Shown here: one piece after another, positions 45,947-54,342 of the stretch
How positions within the stretch are numbered: the stretch's first letter is position 1
Layout of the letters: each line of letters starts with the position of its first letter
Assembly: GCA_035438985.1 (NCBI GenBank)
Contig: DAORJK010000005.1
Coordinates: 62,001 to 126,000, forward strand
From: UBA4408 sp002389785
Lineage (GTDB): Bacteria; Bacteroidota; Bacteroidia; UBA4408
Direction: 5' to 3'
DNA length: 64,000 nucleotides
The notes under the pieces: generated by a model
Told to the model about the DNA's origin: nothing
Databases searched by the model: none
The model's input: the letters and a program-made list of their open reading frames with translations, nothing else
Made by a program: the position numbers and the translations under genes

Positions 45947-47376
45947 ACGCTTGCAGTAGCAGATTCTGATTTTGGCTGTTTATCTTTAATGATTTGAGCA
46001 AGCATCACTGCTTCACATACCTCACGACCATTCACATAGGCCACTCCGCGCATATTCACTAAACCACGTCGAATAGGACTTTCGAGCGTTAATTTAAAAA
46101 CAACGGTATCGCCAGGCAGCACTTTTTGTTTGAATTTAACACCGTCAATTTTCATAAAATAGGTACTGTAAAATTCAGGATCGGGAACTTGTGAAAGCGC
46201 AAAAATACCTCCAACTTGAGCCATTGCTTCTAATTGCAAAACGCCCGGAAATACAGGATTATCTGGAAAATGTCCTTGAAAAAAGGGCTCATTAAAACTA
46301 ACGTTCTTGATACCCACAATTGAGTTATGGTCCATTTCAATTACCTTATCCACCATTAAAAATGGATAGCGGTGCGGAAGCATTTTGGTTATATCGTTAA
46401 TGGTGTAGAGTGGATCCTTATTTAAATCAAATTGAACAATGCGTGCTTTACGCTTGGCTTTTTCAGCTTGAATCAATTCTTTCACCTTTTTTGCAAAGGC
46501 AACGTTTCCGGCATGTCCTGGTCGAGCAGATAAGATATGGGCTTTTAGAGGCATGCCTACCAAAGCCATATCGCCAACTATATCGAGTAATTTATGTCGT
46601 GCAGGTTCATTTTGATATTGCAATTTTAAATTATTTAAAACTCCCTTACCCACTACTTTCATGCTTGGTTTGTTAAACAAGCGAGCAAGTTCATCCAGTT
46701 TTTCCTGACTAACTTCCTGAGCAACGATAACAATTGCATTGTTCAAATCACCACCTTTCGCTAAGCCATGTTTGAGCAGCATTTCTAATTCATGCAAAAA
46801 AACAAAGGTGCGGCATTTACTGATTTCATCTTTAAACTCACCAATGTGATACATACTGGCATGTTGTGTACCCAAAACATCCGAATTATAATCTACCATT
46901 ACAGTAAGTCTATATTCTTCTGAAGGCACCATGAGCATTTCCACGTGCTTTTCGGGATCTTCGTATGTTAGAGTACTATCTACTATAAAGTATTCCCGAA
47001 TTGCATCCTGTTCAACAAAACCTGCCTTTTCAATAGCTTCAACAAAAGGTTTGGAACTACCATCCATGATTGGAACTTCGGGGCCGTCTATTTCGATGTG
47101 GGCATTATCTATTTGCATGCCCACCAATGCAGCAAGTACATGTTCAACAGTACTAACTTTAACGCCATTTTTTCCTAAGGTTGTACCGCGTGAGGTATCT
47201 ACCACCAAATCGCAGTCGGCTTCAATGATTGGTTTTCCGTCAACGTCGATGCGCTGAAATTTATATCCGTAATTTTCATCAGCCGGATGAATGGTTAGTG
47301 TAGCTGAAGCACCTGTATGCAGCCCAACTCCCGAAACACTGACAGGGCTTTTTAACGTTCGTTTTTTTTCAGACAT
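45943..47376 (-). CDS. lpxC/fabZ: Bifunctional LpxC deacetylase / FabZ dehydratase
   Basis: A 477-residue fusion characteristic of Bacteroidota. The N-terminal LpxC (about 1-310) deacetylates UDP-3-O-acyl-GlcNAc; it shows SVSGVGLHTG, the STVEHVLAAL zinc motif and RHKLLDIVGDMAL. The C-terminal FabZ (about 330-465) dehydrates 3-hydroxyacyl-ACP, with MLPHRYPFLMVD and GHFPDNPVFPGVLQLEAMAQ carrying the catalytic His and Glu. Together with lpxA it forms the lipid A/fatty-acid branch-point operon. Confidence 0.96.
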   Translation of the reverse strand: MSEKKRTLKSPVSVSGVGLHTGASATLTIHPADENYGYKFQRIDVDGKPIIEADCDLVVDTSRGTTLGKNGVKVSTVEHVLAALVGMQIDNAHIEIDGPEVPIMDGSSKPFVEAIEKAGFVEQDAIREYFIVDSTLTYEDPEKHVEMLMVPSEEYRLTVMVDYNSDVLGTQHASMYHIGEFKDEISKCRTFVFLHELEMLLKHGLAKGGDLNNAIVIVAQEVSQEKLDELARLFNKPSMKVVGKGVLNNLKLQYQNEPARHKLLDIVGDMALVGMPLKAHILSARPGHAGNVAFAKKVKELIQAEKAKRKARIVQFDLNKDPLYTINDITKMLPHRYPFLMVDKVIEMDHNSIVGIKNVSFNEPFFQGHFPDNPVFPGVLQLEAMAQVGGIFALSQVPDPEFYSTYFMKIDGVKFKQKVLPGDTVVFKLTLESPIRRGLVNMRGVAYVNGREVCEAVMLAQIIKDKQPKSESATASV

Positions 47377-47601
47377 AGGAAGAAAAATTCATTTCAGTTA
47401 ACTATGCATTAACTAAAATAATGAAAGGCAAATATAAGGAAGTATCTGAATGTTTTTTTTGAAAAGCCTTTAATAAATACTTATTCAAGTATTAAAGAAC
47501 CATGCTTGTTGAAGGCTTGATTATGAAGGATTTTAGTAGTTTAAACTTTAGTTAAAATTCAAACTACCGCTACTTGACAAGCGATATAGTTAATAAAACT
47601 T

Positions 47602-47892
47602 TTACTTGGTTGGCTTAGGTTTTAAAGCATTCAATTCTAACCAAGAGCCTCCGGCAAATGTATTGCCAACACCTTGTTGAGAAAGGAAGATATGTGCATG
47701 ACGGCAATCATTTCCAGATCCGCAACATAATACAAGAGGTTTGCTCATTTTTTTTAATTCTTCCAACTTGGCGGGAATATCTTTTAATGGAATATTTAAC
47801 GAGTCGGGAATGTGTCCTTTTTGAAATTCAGCTGTTGGCCGCACATCCACTATCGTGTGTCCTGGAGATTTTAAAATTTCTTTAAGTTCCAT
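47602..47892 (-). CDS. Small single-domain rhodanese-like protein
   Basis: A 96-residue cytosolic rhodanese-fold protein (no signal peptide), with VDVRPTAEFQKGHIPDSLNIPL (strand and loop, split by short variations) and the active-site loop at CCGSGNDC (Cys56, Cys57 to Cys63). Canonical loops read CxxGxR; here the arginine position is Asp62, followed by Cys63-Arg64. Sulfurtransferase activity is plausible but the altered loop makes it uncertain. It is a single gene with no obvious partner. Confidence 0.82.
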   Translation of the reverse strand: MELKEILKSPGHTIVDVRPTAEFQKGHIPDSLNIPLKDIPAKLEELKKMSKPLVLCCGSGNDCRHAHIFLSQQGVGNTFAGGSWLELNALKPKPTK

Positions 47893-48003
47893 AAACTAGG
47901 TTTTGAATCTTTAAATTAAGTACTGCAAAGTACACTAGTTGTATTTTGAAAAAGTATGATATTTATCAGTAATAAAACTAACAAAAATCAGCAAAACAGC
48001 CAC

Positions 48004-48429
48004 TTATTTTAATCCAACCATCATTAAGGTTCCATCGGACTTTACTATGATTTCCTGTAGTTGCATCTCTTTTTGAATTGCTGCTTTATATAAAGGATCT
48101 CCGGTTCCACTTTCAATTTTTGTTGCAAGAACAATTTTCCAGTCAGGATAAAAGCTATTGATTGTAGCATATACTTGTTCGGGTATTTCGGGTTGTGGAA
48201 TTTGCGTTTGGGAGCTTACCCAAATTCCATTTAAGGTATAATTCACTTTCATATTTTGTGAATTCCATACAAATTCGGCAATCCAACCTCGAGGTATTTC
48301 CTTTTCCCAATTCACATCTGAAGCACCCGGGTAGCGCTCATCAAAGGCTTTTTGTACAATATCGGGTGCATTTTGAGCGGATCCATAACTCAAGGTAAAT
48401 AGTAACGCAATTACTAGACGTATTTTCAT
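48004..48429 (-). CDS. Exported PepSY-like (DUF2874) protein
   Basis: A 141-residue secreted protein from the ATG at 48429, which gives a signal peptide ending SYGSAQ; an upstream ATG at 48462 would spoil it. The mature part has two PepSY-like repeats: AFDERYPGASDVNWEKE... and TINSFYPDWKIVLATKIE..., each a strand-helix unit typical of PF11396 proteins common in Bacteroidota. The function of the family is unclear; inhibitory or ligand-binding roles have been proposed. Confidence 0.78.
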   Translation of the reverse strand: MKIRLVIALLFTLSYGSAQNAPDIVQKAFDERYPGASDVNWEKEIPRGWIAEFVWNSQNMKVNYTLNGIWVSSQTQIPQPEIPEQVYATINSFYPDWKIVLATKIESGTGDPLYKAAIQKEMQLQEIIVKSDGTLMMVGLK

Positions 48430-48471
48430 TTTATTTAATAGCATAAATCGGTAAGTAAACATTTACTTCAA

Positions 48472-48502
48472 CAAAATTAAAGATGTGAAGAAAATTCACC
48501 AA
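48472..48502 (-). promoter_or_regulatory. Possible promoter of the PepSY-like gene (TTG-N20-TAATTTTG)
   Basis: On the minus strand TTG (48502-48500) and TAATTTTG (48479-48472) are separated by 20 bases, about 43 bases before the ATG at 48429. The spacing is at the long end. Confidence 0.4.
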
Positions 48503-48804
48503 CAGTAGTTATACTTAATTTGCATGTACATGGTTTCACTTGATTTGCTTTTTTTTATTATTATGTGATGCTATTTGTAAAATGCGAAGTTTTTAAATTC
48601 AAAATTGGAAAATACAGTTAGTTTAAATATGGTAATAAATTATATGTTTATCCGCAATTGTACCTAAACTTAAAATGATTAAAAAAAACATTTATCTCTG
48701 TTAGAGATTTATTAATTAGTATTACCTCTGCTAAAATATTCCATATGAATTGTTCAAAACAACCTATCAAGCTATCACAAATCCATTGTCCCTATTGTGT
48801 TCCC

Positions 48805-48830
48805 TTTCTTTTTGCTTGATCAAAAAGAAA
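48805..48830. repeat. Perfect 10-bp hairpin
   Basis: TTTCTTTTTG (48805-48814) and CAAAAAGAAA (48821-48830) flank a 6-base loop, with the overlapping TTGATCAA palindrome in the centre. It lies immediately before the larger inverted repeat and may be part of the same element. Confidence 0.6.
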
Positions 48831-48841
48831 CAAAAAATCAA

Positions 48842-49008
48842 GGCTTATGATAAATTGACTAAAATTTAAATTAATTTTTTCCACGCAACCCAAGCGCTCG
48901 ATTATATGCTGTTGGCTATTGAAATTCTTTCACTCGCTCGAGGATTGCTTTCACTGGCCGGCGCATAAAAATTAATTCCAATTTCTTAACGTCAATTTCT
49001 CATAGGCC
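48842..49008. repeat. Imperfect inverted-repeat element of about 167 bp
   Basis: The outer arms GGCTTATGATAAATTGAC (48842-48859) and the complement of 48991-49008 match at 16 of 18 positions. The inner arms AATTAATTTTT (48869-48879) and AAAAATTAATT (48967-48977) match fully. The 86-base centre is richer in GC and holds two CTTTCACT copies 21 bases apart and two CGCTCG copies. No coding capacity is evident. The shape fits a small non-autonomous repeat or a structured RNA. Confidence 0.6.
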
Positions 49009-49107
49009 GGTCCTTTTAGTATGAATTATAAAATAGTAAGTTAGATAAAAAATTGCTTCATGGGTAATAAAGCGGATAAGCATATAAATTAAATAAATTT
49101 CATAAAA

Positions 49108-49145
49108 AGAAAGGGCTGCTGTGGCAACACAGCAACCCTTTTTGA
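49108..49145 (-). terminator. Intrinsic terminator of lpd
   Basis: On the minus strand AAAGGGTTGCTGTG, a 4-base loop and CACAGCAGCCCTTT pair with one mismatch and are followed by CTTTTT. It lies about 22 bases after the lpd stop. Confidence 0.85.
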
Positions 49146-49167
49146 TTCACTATTAATTAATAAACGA

Positions 49168-50556
49168 CTATATGTGAATCACCTCACCATATGCAGCGGC
49201 AGCAGCCTCCATAACTGCTTCGCTCATGGTAGGATGTGGATGAACGGTTTTAATTAATTCGTGACCTGTAGTTTCAAGTTTACGAATCGCAACAATTTCG
49301 GCAATCATTTCGGTTACATTATATCCAATCATGTGCGCACCTAACAATTCGCCATATTTAGCATCAAAAATCAACTTTACAAAGCCATCTTTCGCACCTG
49401 CAGCACTAGCTTTTCCTGACGCAGAAAAAGGAAATTTTCCAACTTTAAGCTCATAACCTGCTTCTTTTGCTTTCGCTTCCGTATAGCCTACAGAGGCAAT
49501 TTCGGGAGAACAGTAGGTACAACCCGGAATATTGTTATAATCCAAAGCTTCTGGGTGATGTCCTGCAATTTTTTCAACACAAATAATACCTTCAGCACTA
49601 GCAACATGCGCTAAAGCTTGTCCACCAACACAATCACCAATTGCATGAACACCGGGTATATTGGTTTGATAGTATTTATTGGTTAAAATTTTGCCCTTGT
49701 CAATAATTACTCCTACTTCTTCAAGGCCAACATTTTCAATATTTGCTTGTATTCCAACAGCCGAAAGAACTACATCAGCTTCTATTTTCTCTTCACCTTT
49801 TTTTGTTTTTATCGTAACCAAACAAGTATTTCCTTTGGTATCAACCGATTCAACACTTGAATCGACCATTACTTCAATACCTATTTTTTTAAATGAACGC
49901 GCCAATTGTTTAGAAACTTCTTCGTCTTCAACCGGAACAATATTCGGTAAAAATTCAACCAAGGTTACTTTGGTACCCATGGTTGCATAAAAATATGCGA
50001 ATTCAGAACCAATTGCCCCAGAGCCGACAACAACCATTGATTTTGGCTGAGTGGCCAAGGTCATTGCTTCACGGTATCCAATTATTTTTTTACCATCTTG
50101 AGGTAAGTTAGGCAATTGTCGAGAGCGTGCTCCCAATGCTAAAATAATATTGGTAGCTTCGTATAAGGTTGTTTTTCCTTCCTTATCGGTAACTTCGACT
50201 TTTTTACCGGCCTTCAGCTTTCCAACACCCTGAATAACATCAATCTTATTTTTTTTCAATAAAAACTGAACGCCTTTGCTCATTCCATTAGCAACATCGC
50301 GGCTGCGTTTAACAACTGCACTAAAATCAGCTTCCCCACCATTTACTTTAATGCCATAATCAGCAGCGTGGTTAAGGTATTCAAAAACCTGTGCGCTTTT
50401 TAATAAGGCTTTAGTTGGAATACATCCCCAATTGAGGCAAATACCTCCTAATTCATCCCGTTCAACTAAGGCGGTTTTGAGTCCTAACTGAGCTGCTCTG
50501 ATGGCAGCAACATAACCACCCGGACCACTTCCAATCACAATCAAATCATAATTCAT
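49168..50556 (-). CDS. lpdA: Dihydrolipoyl dehydrogenase (E3)
   Basis: The FAD-dependent E3 subunit that reoxidises lipoyl groups of 2-oxo acid dehydrogenase and glycine cleavage complexes. The 462 residues show the FAD-binding GSGPGGYVAAIRAAQLG, the redox-active GGICLNWGCIPTK disulfide motif (CxxxxC), the NAD-binding VVGSGAIGSEFAYF and the C-terminal HPHPTMSEA with the catalytic His. A single gene with its own terminator; a possible -7 box (TACTTTCG) lies at 50618-50611 (minus). It may supply the E1 complex encoded at 41.5 kb. Confidence 0.96.
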   Translation of the reverse strand: MNYDLIVIGSGPGGYVAAIRAAQLGLKTALVERDELGGICLNWGCIPTKALLKSAQVFEYLNHAADYGIKVNGGEADFSAVVKRSRDVANGMSKGVQFLLKKNKIDVIQGVGKLKAGKKVEVTDKEGKTTLYEATNIILALGARSRQLPNLPQDGKKIIGYREAMTLATQPKSMVVVGSGAIGSEFAYFYATMGTKVTLVEFLPNIVPVEDEEVSKQLARSFKKIGIEVMVDSSVESVDTKGNTCLVTIKTKKGEEKIEADVVLSAVGIQANIENVGLEEVGVIIDKGKILTNKYYQTNIPGVHAIGDCVGGQALAHVASAEGIICVEKIAGHHPEALDYNNIPGCTYCSPEIASVGYTEAKAKEAGYELKVGKFPFSASGKASAAGAKDGFVKLIFDAKYGELLGAHMIGYNVTEMIAEIVAIRKLETTGHELIKTVHPHPTMSEAVMEAAAAAYGEVIHI

Positions 50557-50760
50557 AGGGCAAAAAATAGAAAGTATTTTTGATTAATAAAATAAGCAAT
50601 GAATGAAGTGCGAAAGTAGTAAAAAATAAAAGCGGGAACTTTTTAAATGCAAAAAATAATTGTTAAGACTCAGTTTGTGAATTGCAACTCATTTATTTTC
50701 AAATAATTAATAAAACCGCCAGACAGAATTTCCTATTTTACTTTTTAATTATTGTCTAGC

Positions 50761-50789
50761 TTGATTGGATAATTATTTTGTTAAATTTG
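50761..50789 (+). promoter_or_regulatory. Promoter of the M61 peptidase gene (TTG-N18-TAAATTTG)
   Basis: TTG at 50761-50763 and TAAATTTG at 50782-50789 are 18 bases apart, about 48 bases before the ATG at 50838. Confidence 0.5.
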
Positions 50790-50837
50790 GCTTTTCAAAC
50801 AAAATAGCACAAGCTTAAATCAACTCAGCTCTCTTTT

Positions 50838-52577
50838 ATGCATTACACCATCTATTTTGAAAACGCCAATCACCATTATGTAAATATTGATTTTGAATTA
50901 GATACGAAGGGATCAGAAACGTTAGTTTTTCATTTACCTGCCTGGCGTCCTGGCAGATACGAATTAGGAAACTTTGCAAAGAATATTCAAAAATGGGCAG
51001 CTTACGATGAAAAAGGGCAACCTTTAATTCATCAAAAACTTACAAAAGACAGTTGGAAAGTGCAGTGTAAAGGTGCAAAAGCCATACTCATCAAATACAA
51101 TTACTATGCTGCTGAATTAAATGCCGGCTCAACTTATCTTGATGAGAATCAATTGTATATAAATCCCGTTAATTGTTTACTTTATGTAAACGAACGTATG
51201 TTGGAGACTTGTACAATTGAACTTAAGTTACCTTCAAATTACCGTGTTGCTACAGGAATGAAAAAGGTGAAAGAAAACGGAGATAGGGTAATTTTAACGG
51301 CTGCTGATTTCCATGAATTGGCTGATAGTCCTTTGATTGCCAGTGATACCTTACAACACAATCAATTTGTTTTAGATGGAATTGAATTTAATATTTGGCT
51401 GCAAGGCGAATGTAAACCTAATTGGGCTAAAATCATTTGTGATTTCTTTATCTTTATTAATGAGCATTTTGTGATGATGAAGGAGTTTCCTGTACAAGAA
51501 TATCACTTTTTGTTTCAATTAACCCCTTACGCCTACTATCATGGAGTAGAACATTTAACGTCCACTGCCATCGTGCTTGGACCGGGCAATGAGTTTGTAA
51601 ATAAAGATTGGTACGATGAGTTTTTAGGAATAAGTTCTCACGAATTATTTCATACTTGGAATATTAAGTCGATCCGACCGGTTGAAATGATGCCTTATGA
51701 TTATTCAAAAGAAAATTATAGCAGATTAGGGTTTGTAGCTGAAGGGGTTACTACCTATTACGGTGACTTTTTATTGTATCGCTCGGGGGTTTTTTCGGAT
51801 GCAGATTATTTCAAAACATTTAATGAACAGTTACAGAAACACTTCGACAATTTTGGACGCTTTAATTTGTCGGTTGCGGATTCATCGTTTGATACATGGT
51901 TAGATGGATATAATCCCGGTGTACCTAATCGAAAGGTATCAATTTATACTGAAGGATGTTTGATTGCTTTTATGACCGACATTTGTATTCGTAAACAAAC
52001 AGCTAATGCGCATTCGTTGGATGATGTAATGCGGGCACTTTTTACTGAATTTGGAAAGAAAAAAATTGGCTATTCCGAAAATGATTACCAAGCGTTAATT
52101 GAGCGAATTAGTGGTAATAGTTGGAAGGATTTTTTTGCTGCTTTTGTATATGGAACCGAATCATTTGAAAATACCATTCGCGAATGTTTGGATTATGTTG
52201 GTTTGGAATTGGAAATTCAGCCTTCAAAAAAATACCATGAGGCTAAGCTTGGGTTTAAAGTAGTGGAGGATGGAATTTTAAGCAGAGTTTCTGCTTTATA
52301 TCCGGGATCACTTGCTGACAAAGCCGGCGTTTCGTTAAACGATAAAATTGTAGCAATTAATGGAATAGAGGTTTTTGATAACATGGATACCTGGGCTAAT
52401 TTTTATTCACAACAACAAATTAAATTAACTGTGATTGAAAATAAGAAGTTTAAAGAAATCATACTAAATCCTAAAAAGGAGATTTTTTATCAAAAATATA
52501 GCATTAAAAGAAAGAGTGACAGCTCAGAAGAGCAAAGAAAGAACTTTACGGCATGGGCCGGAAGAAATCATGTTTAA
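50838..52577 (+). CDS. M61-family metallopeptidase with PDZ domain
   Basis: A 579-residue glycyl-aminopeptidase-type zinc peptidase. The N-terminal beta domain has the LPAWRPGRYELGNFAKN motif. The catalytic domain carries HELFH (His268, His272) in SSHELFHTWNIKSIRP, with the downstream EGVTTYYGD supplying the third ligand Glu. A PDZ domain occupies about residues 470-545 (LYPGSLADKAGVSLNDKIVAINGIEV). No signal peptide is seen, so it appears cytoplasmic, unlike many exported homologues. It is a single gene with its own promoter and terminator. Confidence 0.9.
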   Translation: MHYTIYFENANHHYVNIDFELDTKGSETLVFHLPAWRPGRYELGNFAKNIQKWAAYDEKGQPLIHQKLTKDSWKVQCKGAKAILIKYNYYAAELNAGSTYLDENQLYINPVNCLLYVNERMLETCTIELKLPSNYRVATGMKKVKENGDRVILTAADFHELADSPLIASDTLQHNQFVLDGIEFNIWLQGECKPNWAKIICDFFIFINEHFVMMKEFPVQEYHFLFQLTPYAYYHGVEHLTSTAIVLGPGNEFVNKDWYDEFLGISSHELFHTWNIKSIRPVEMMPYDYSKENYSRLGFVAEGVTTYYGDFLLYRSGVFSDADYFKTFNEQLQKHFDNFGRFNLSVADSSFDTWLDGYNPGVPNRKVSIYTEGCLIAFMTDICIRKQTANAHSLDDVMRALFTEFGKKKIGYSENDYQALIERISGNSWKDFFAAFVYGTESFENTIRECLDYVGLELEIQPSKKYHEAKLGFKVVEDGILSRVSALYPGSLADKAGVSLNDKIVAINGIEVFDNMDTWANFYSQQQIKLTVIENKKFKEIILNPKKEIFYQKYSIKRKSDSSEEQRKNFTAWAGRNHV

Positions 52578-52596
52578 GTAACTGATAAATAAAACA

Positions 52597-52636
52597 ATAA
52601 AAGCCATTATCTAAATCTTTAGTTAATGGCTTTTTA
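52597..52636 (+). terminator. Intrinsic terminator after the M61 peptidase gene
   Basis: AAAAGCCATTA (52599-52609) and TAATGGCTTTT (52624-52634) form an 11-bp stem followed by a T-run. Confidence 0.82.
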
Positions 52637-52655
52637 AGTTTCTAAATGGAACTAT

Positions 52656-54098
52656 TTACTCGTATTTAATGATTCGGTACATCGATCGAACACTAATGAT
52701 TCTTATAACAAAAGCCCATAAGAATGACAATGAAATCATGATCATAAATTGAGACATCCAAGCTAAATTAGGAAGGCTTTTAGAGATGAAACAAATGATA
52801 ATTACTCCGCTAATAAATAATACCAAGGTTATAAGAAATCGGTAATTCACTTTGAATTTAAATACCTTTTGAGCAATTAATACTTGGAAAAAAGCGGTTG
52901 AAAACTGTGTAACCAAACTAGATATTGCTGAACCTGTTGCTTTGTATTGTGGAATCAAAATTAAATTAAGGGTAATATTTAAGAACATTCCTATGCTTGC
53001 CATGGTGTTTAATTCTTTCATATTGCCATTGGCGGTTAACAAGGTTCCAAATACATAGGTAGTCGAAATGGCAACGAAACAGGTCATTAAATATCCAAAT
53101 ACACGAGCTGATTCTTCAACATGTTGTTTGTACATCAATCCCATCAGCTCCTTGCTGTAAAAAAAGGAACCAAGCGCTACAATAACTGAAAGGGTGACCA
53201 ATAAAGAAAAAGCAAGCTTTACTAATTCATCCAAATCATGCTTTAGTTTAATCATTCGTGCAAAAATTGGTAGCAACAATCCGGCAAATAAGTAAGCAAT
53301 CATGTTGGCCGAATCGAGCAAGCGATAAGCTGAAGCATAAATGGCTGATTGTTCAGCTCCATCCACCAACAATCGTTCGAGCATAACCGTGTCAATACGG
53401 TTATAAAAAGCCATGAGTAAAACTAAAATAGCATAGGGGTAACTCTTTTTTAGAATGACCAGAAAAAAAGCCTTACTCCAATTCAGCCTTTTTAGTTTTG
53501 ATTTTTTAATTACAATTATCATGGTGATAACAGCTGTAAGAAAATACGCTGAAGTTTGCGCGTAAACATACCATTCAATTTGAAAAGGAGAACTGGTAAC
53601 ATGCCCCCAAAGTAAAATGGCGCAAATGGTAATCATAATCAATCGGTCGAGAACCGAGATAAAACTATCGGTTTTAAAGAGGTGCAATCCGGCGATGTTA
53701 CTTCTTAAATAAAGAATAAAGGATATTAGAAACTGATTAAATCCTAATAAAAAAAGAATGTATAACTGTCCAATTGAATAGCCGATTATTAACCCAACAC
53801 TGAGTGTTATAATTGTGTAAACCAATCCCAATAATAATCGTAGCGAAAGGATACTTGAAACATGTTTTGTAAGCAGGTGATTGTTTTGCGCAATGTTCTT
53901 ATTGTTGAAATTGGTGATACCCAAATCCAAAAGAATATTTAATAAAAAGGTAAAATTAAATAGCGCGTAGTAGGTACCAAATATTTCGGGGCTTACAGCA
54001 TTTTGCACCGAGCGGTCGATACCCAAAATCCAGAATGGCTTTATCAGCAAATTCAGGAATAACAATAACGCCAAATTGGTAATAAACTTTTTTTGCAT
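52656..54098 (-). CDS. Wzx-like polysaccharide flippase, second copy
   Basis: A 480-residue protein with about fourteen hydrophobic helices and the MVF/MATE-superfamily start (NLALLLFLNLLIKPFWILGIDRSVQNAVSPEIFGTYYAL, interrupted by short polar turns). It likely flips lipid-linked oligosaccharides. The ATG at 54098 is preferred because a TACTTTTG -7-like box lies at 54121-54114 (minus), overlapping a possible upstream TTG start. It is not closely similar to the 31.6-kb flippase and stands alone, convergent with the M61 gene. Confidence 0.82.
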   Translation of the reverse strand: MQKKFITNLALLLFLNLLIKPFWILGIDRSVQNAVSPEIFGTYYALFNFTFLLNILLDLGITNFNNKNIAQNNHLLTKHVSSILSLRLLLGLVYTIITLSVGLIIGYSIGQLYILFLLGFNQFLISFILYLRSNIAGLHLFKTDSFISVLDRLIMITICAILLWGHVTSSPFQIEWYVYAQTSAYFLTAVITMIIVIKKSKLKRLNWSKAFFLVILKKSYPYAILVLLMAFYNRIDTVMLERLLVDGAEQSAIYASAYRLLDSANMIAYLFAGLLLPIFARMIKLKHDLDELVKLAFSLLVTLSVIVALGSFFYSKELMGLMYKQHVEESARVFGYLMTCFVAISTTYVFGTLLTANGNMKELNTMASIGMFLNITLNLILIPQYKATGSAISSLVTQFSTAFFQVLIAQKVFKFKVNYRFLITLVLFISGVIIICFISKSLPNLAWMSQFMIMISLSFLWAFVIRIISVRSMYRIIKYE

Positions 54099-54342
54099 TT
54101 TTACGAAAGGGTGCAAAAGTAATTAAAACTTGTGAATGAACAGTATGCAGGCTTACTAAAATGTGTAATAGAGCTTTGCTAGTTAATCAAGTGCATTTGT
54201 TTGGTTACAAAGTAATTGATACGAAAAATCTAGTATTTGAAGAAGAAGTGACTTTTTCGATTTGTTTCAAAAATCGCCCTTTCTGAACAGTAAATTTTGT
54301 ACTATTGGGCTTCCAAATTTTTAATCCTTCAAACTATAGTTT

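Larger units (their letters stand above)
48430..49107. other. Long gene-free region with structured repeats
   Basis: About 680 bp without a plausible gene. It contains the likely promoter of the PepSY-like gene (TTG-N20-TAATTTTG, 48502-48472, minus), a 10-bp hairpin at 48805-48830 and a large imperfect inverted repeat at 48842-49008. The remaining sequence is AT-rich with nothing else I can support. Confidence 0.6.

Noticed and set aside
48463..49107. A degenerate gene or insertion sequence in the long gene-free region
   Set aside because: No open frame, transposase motif or frameshifted similarity could be seen; only short inverted repeats.
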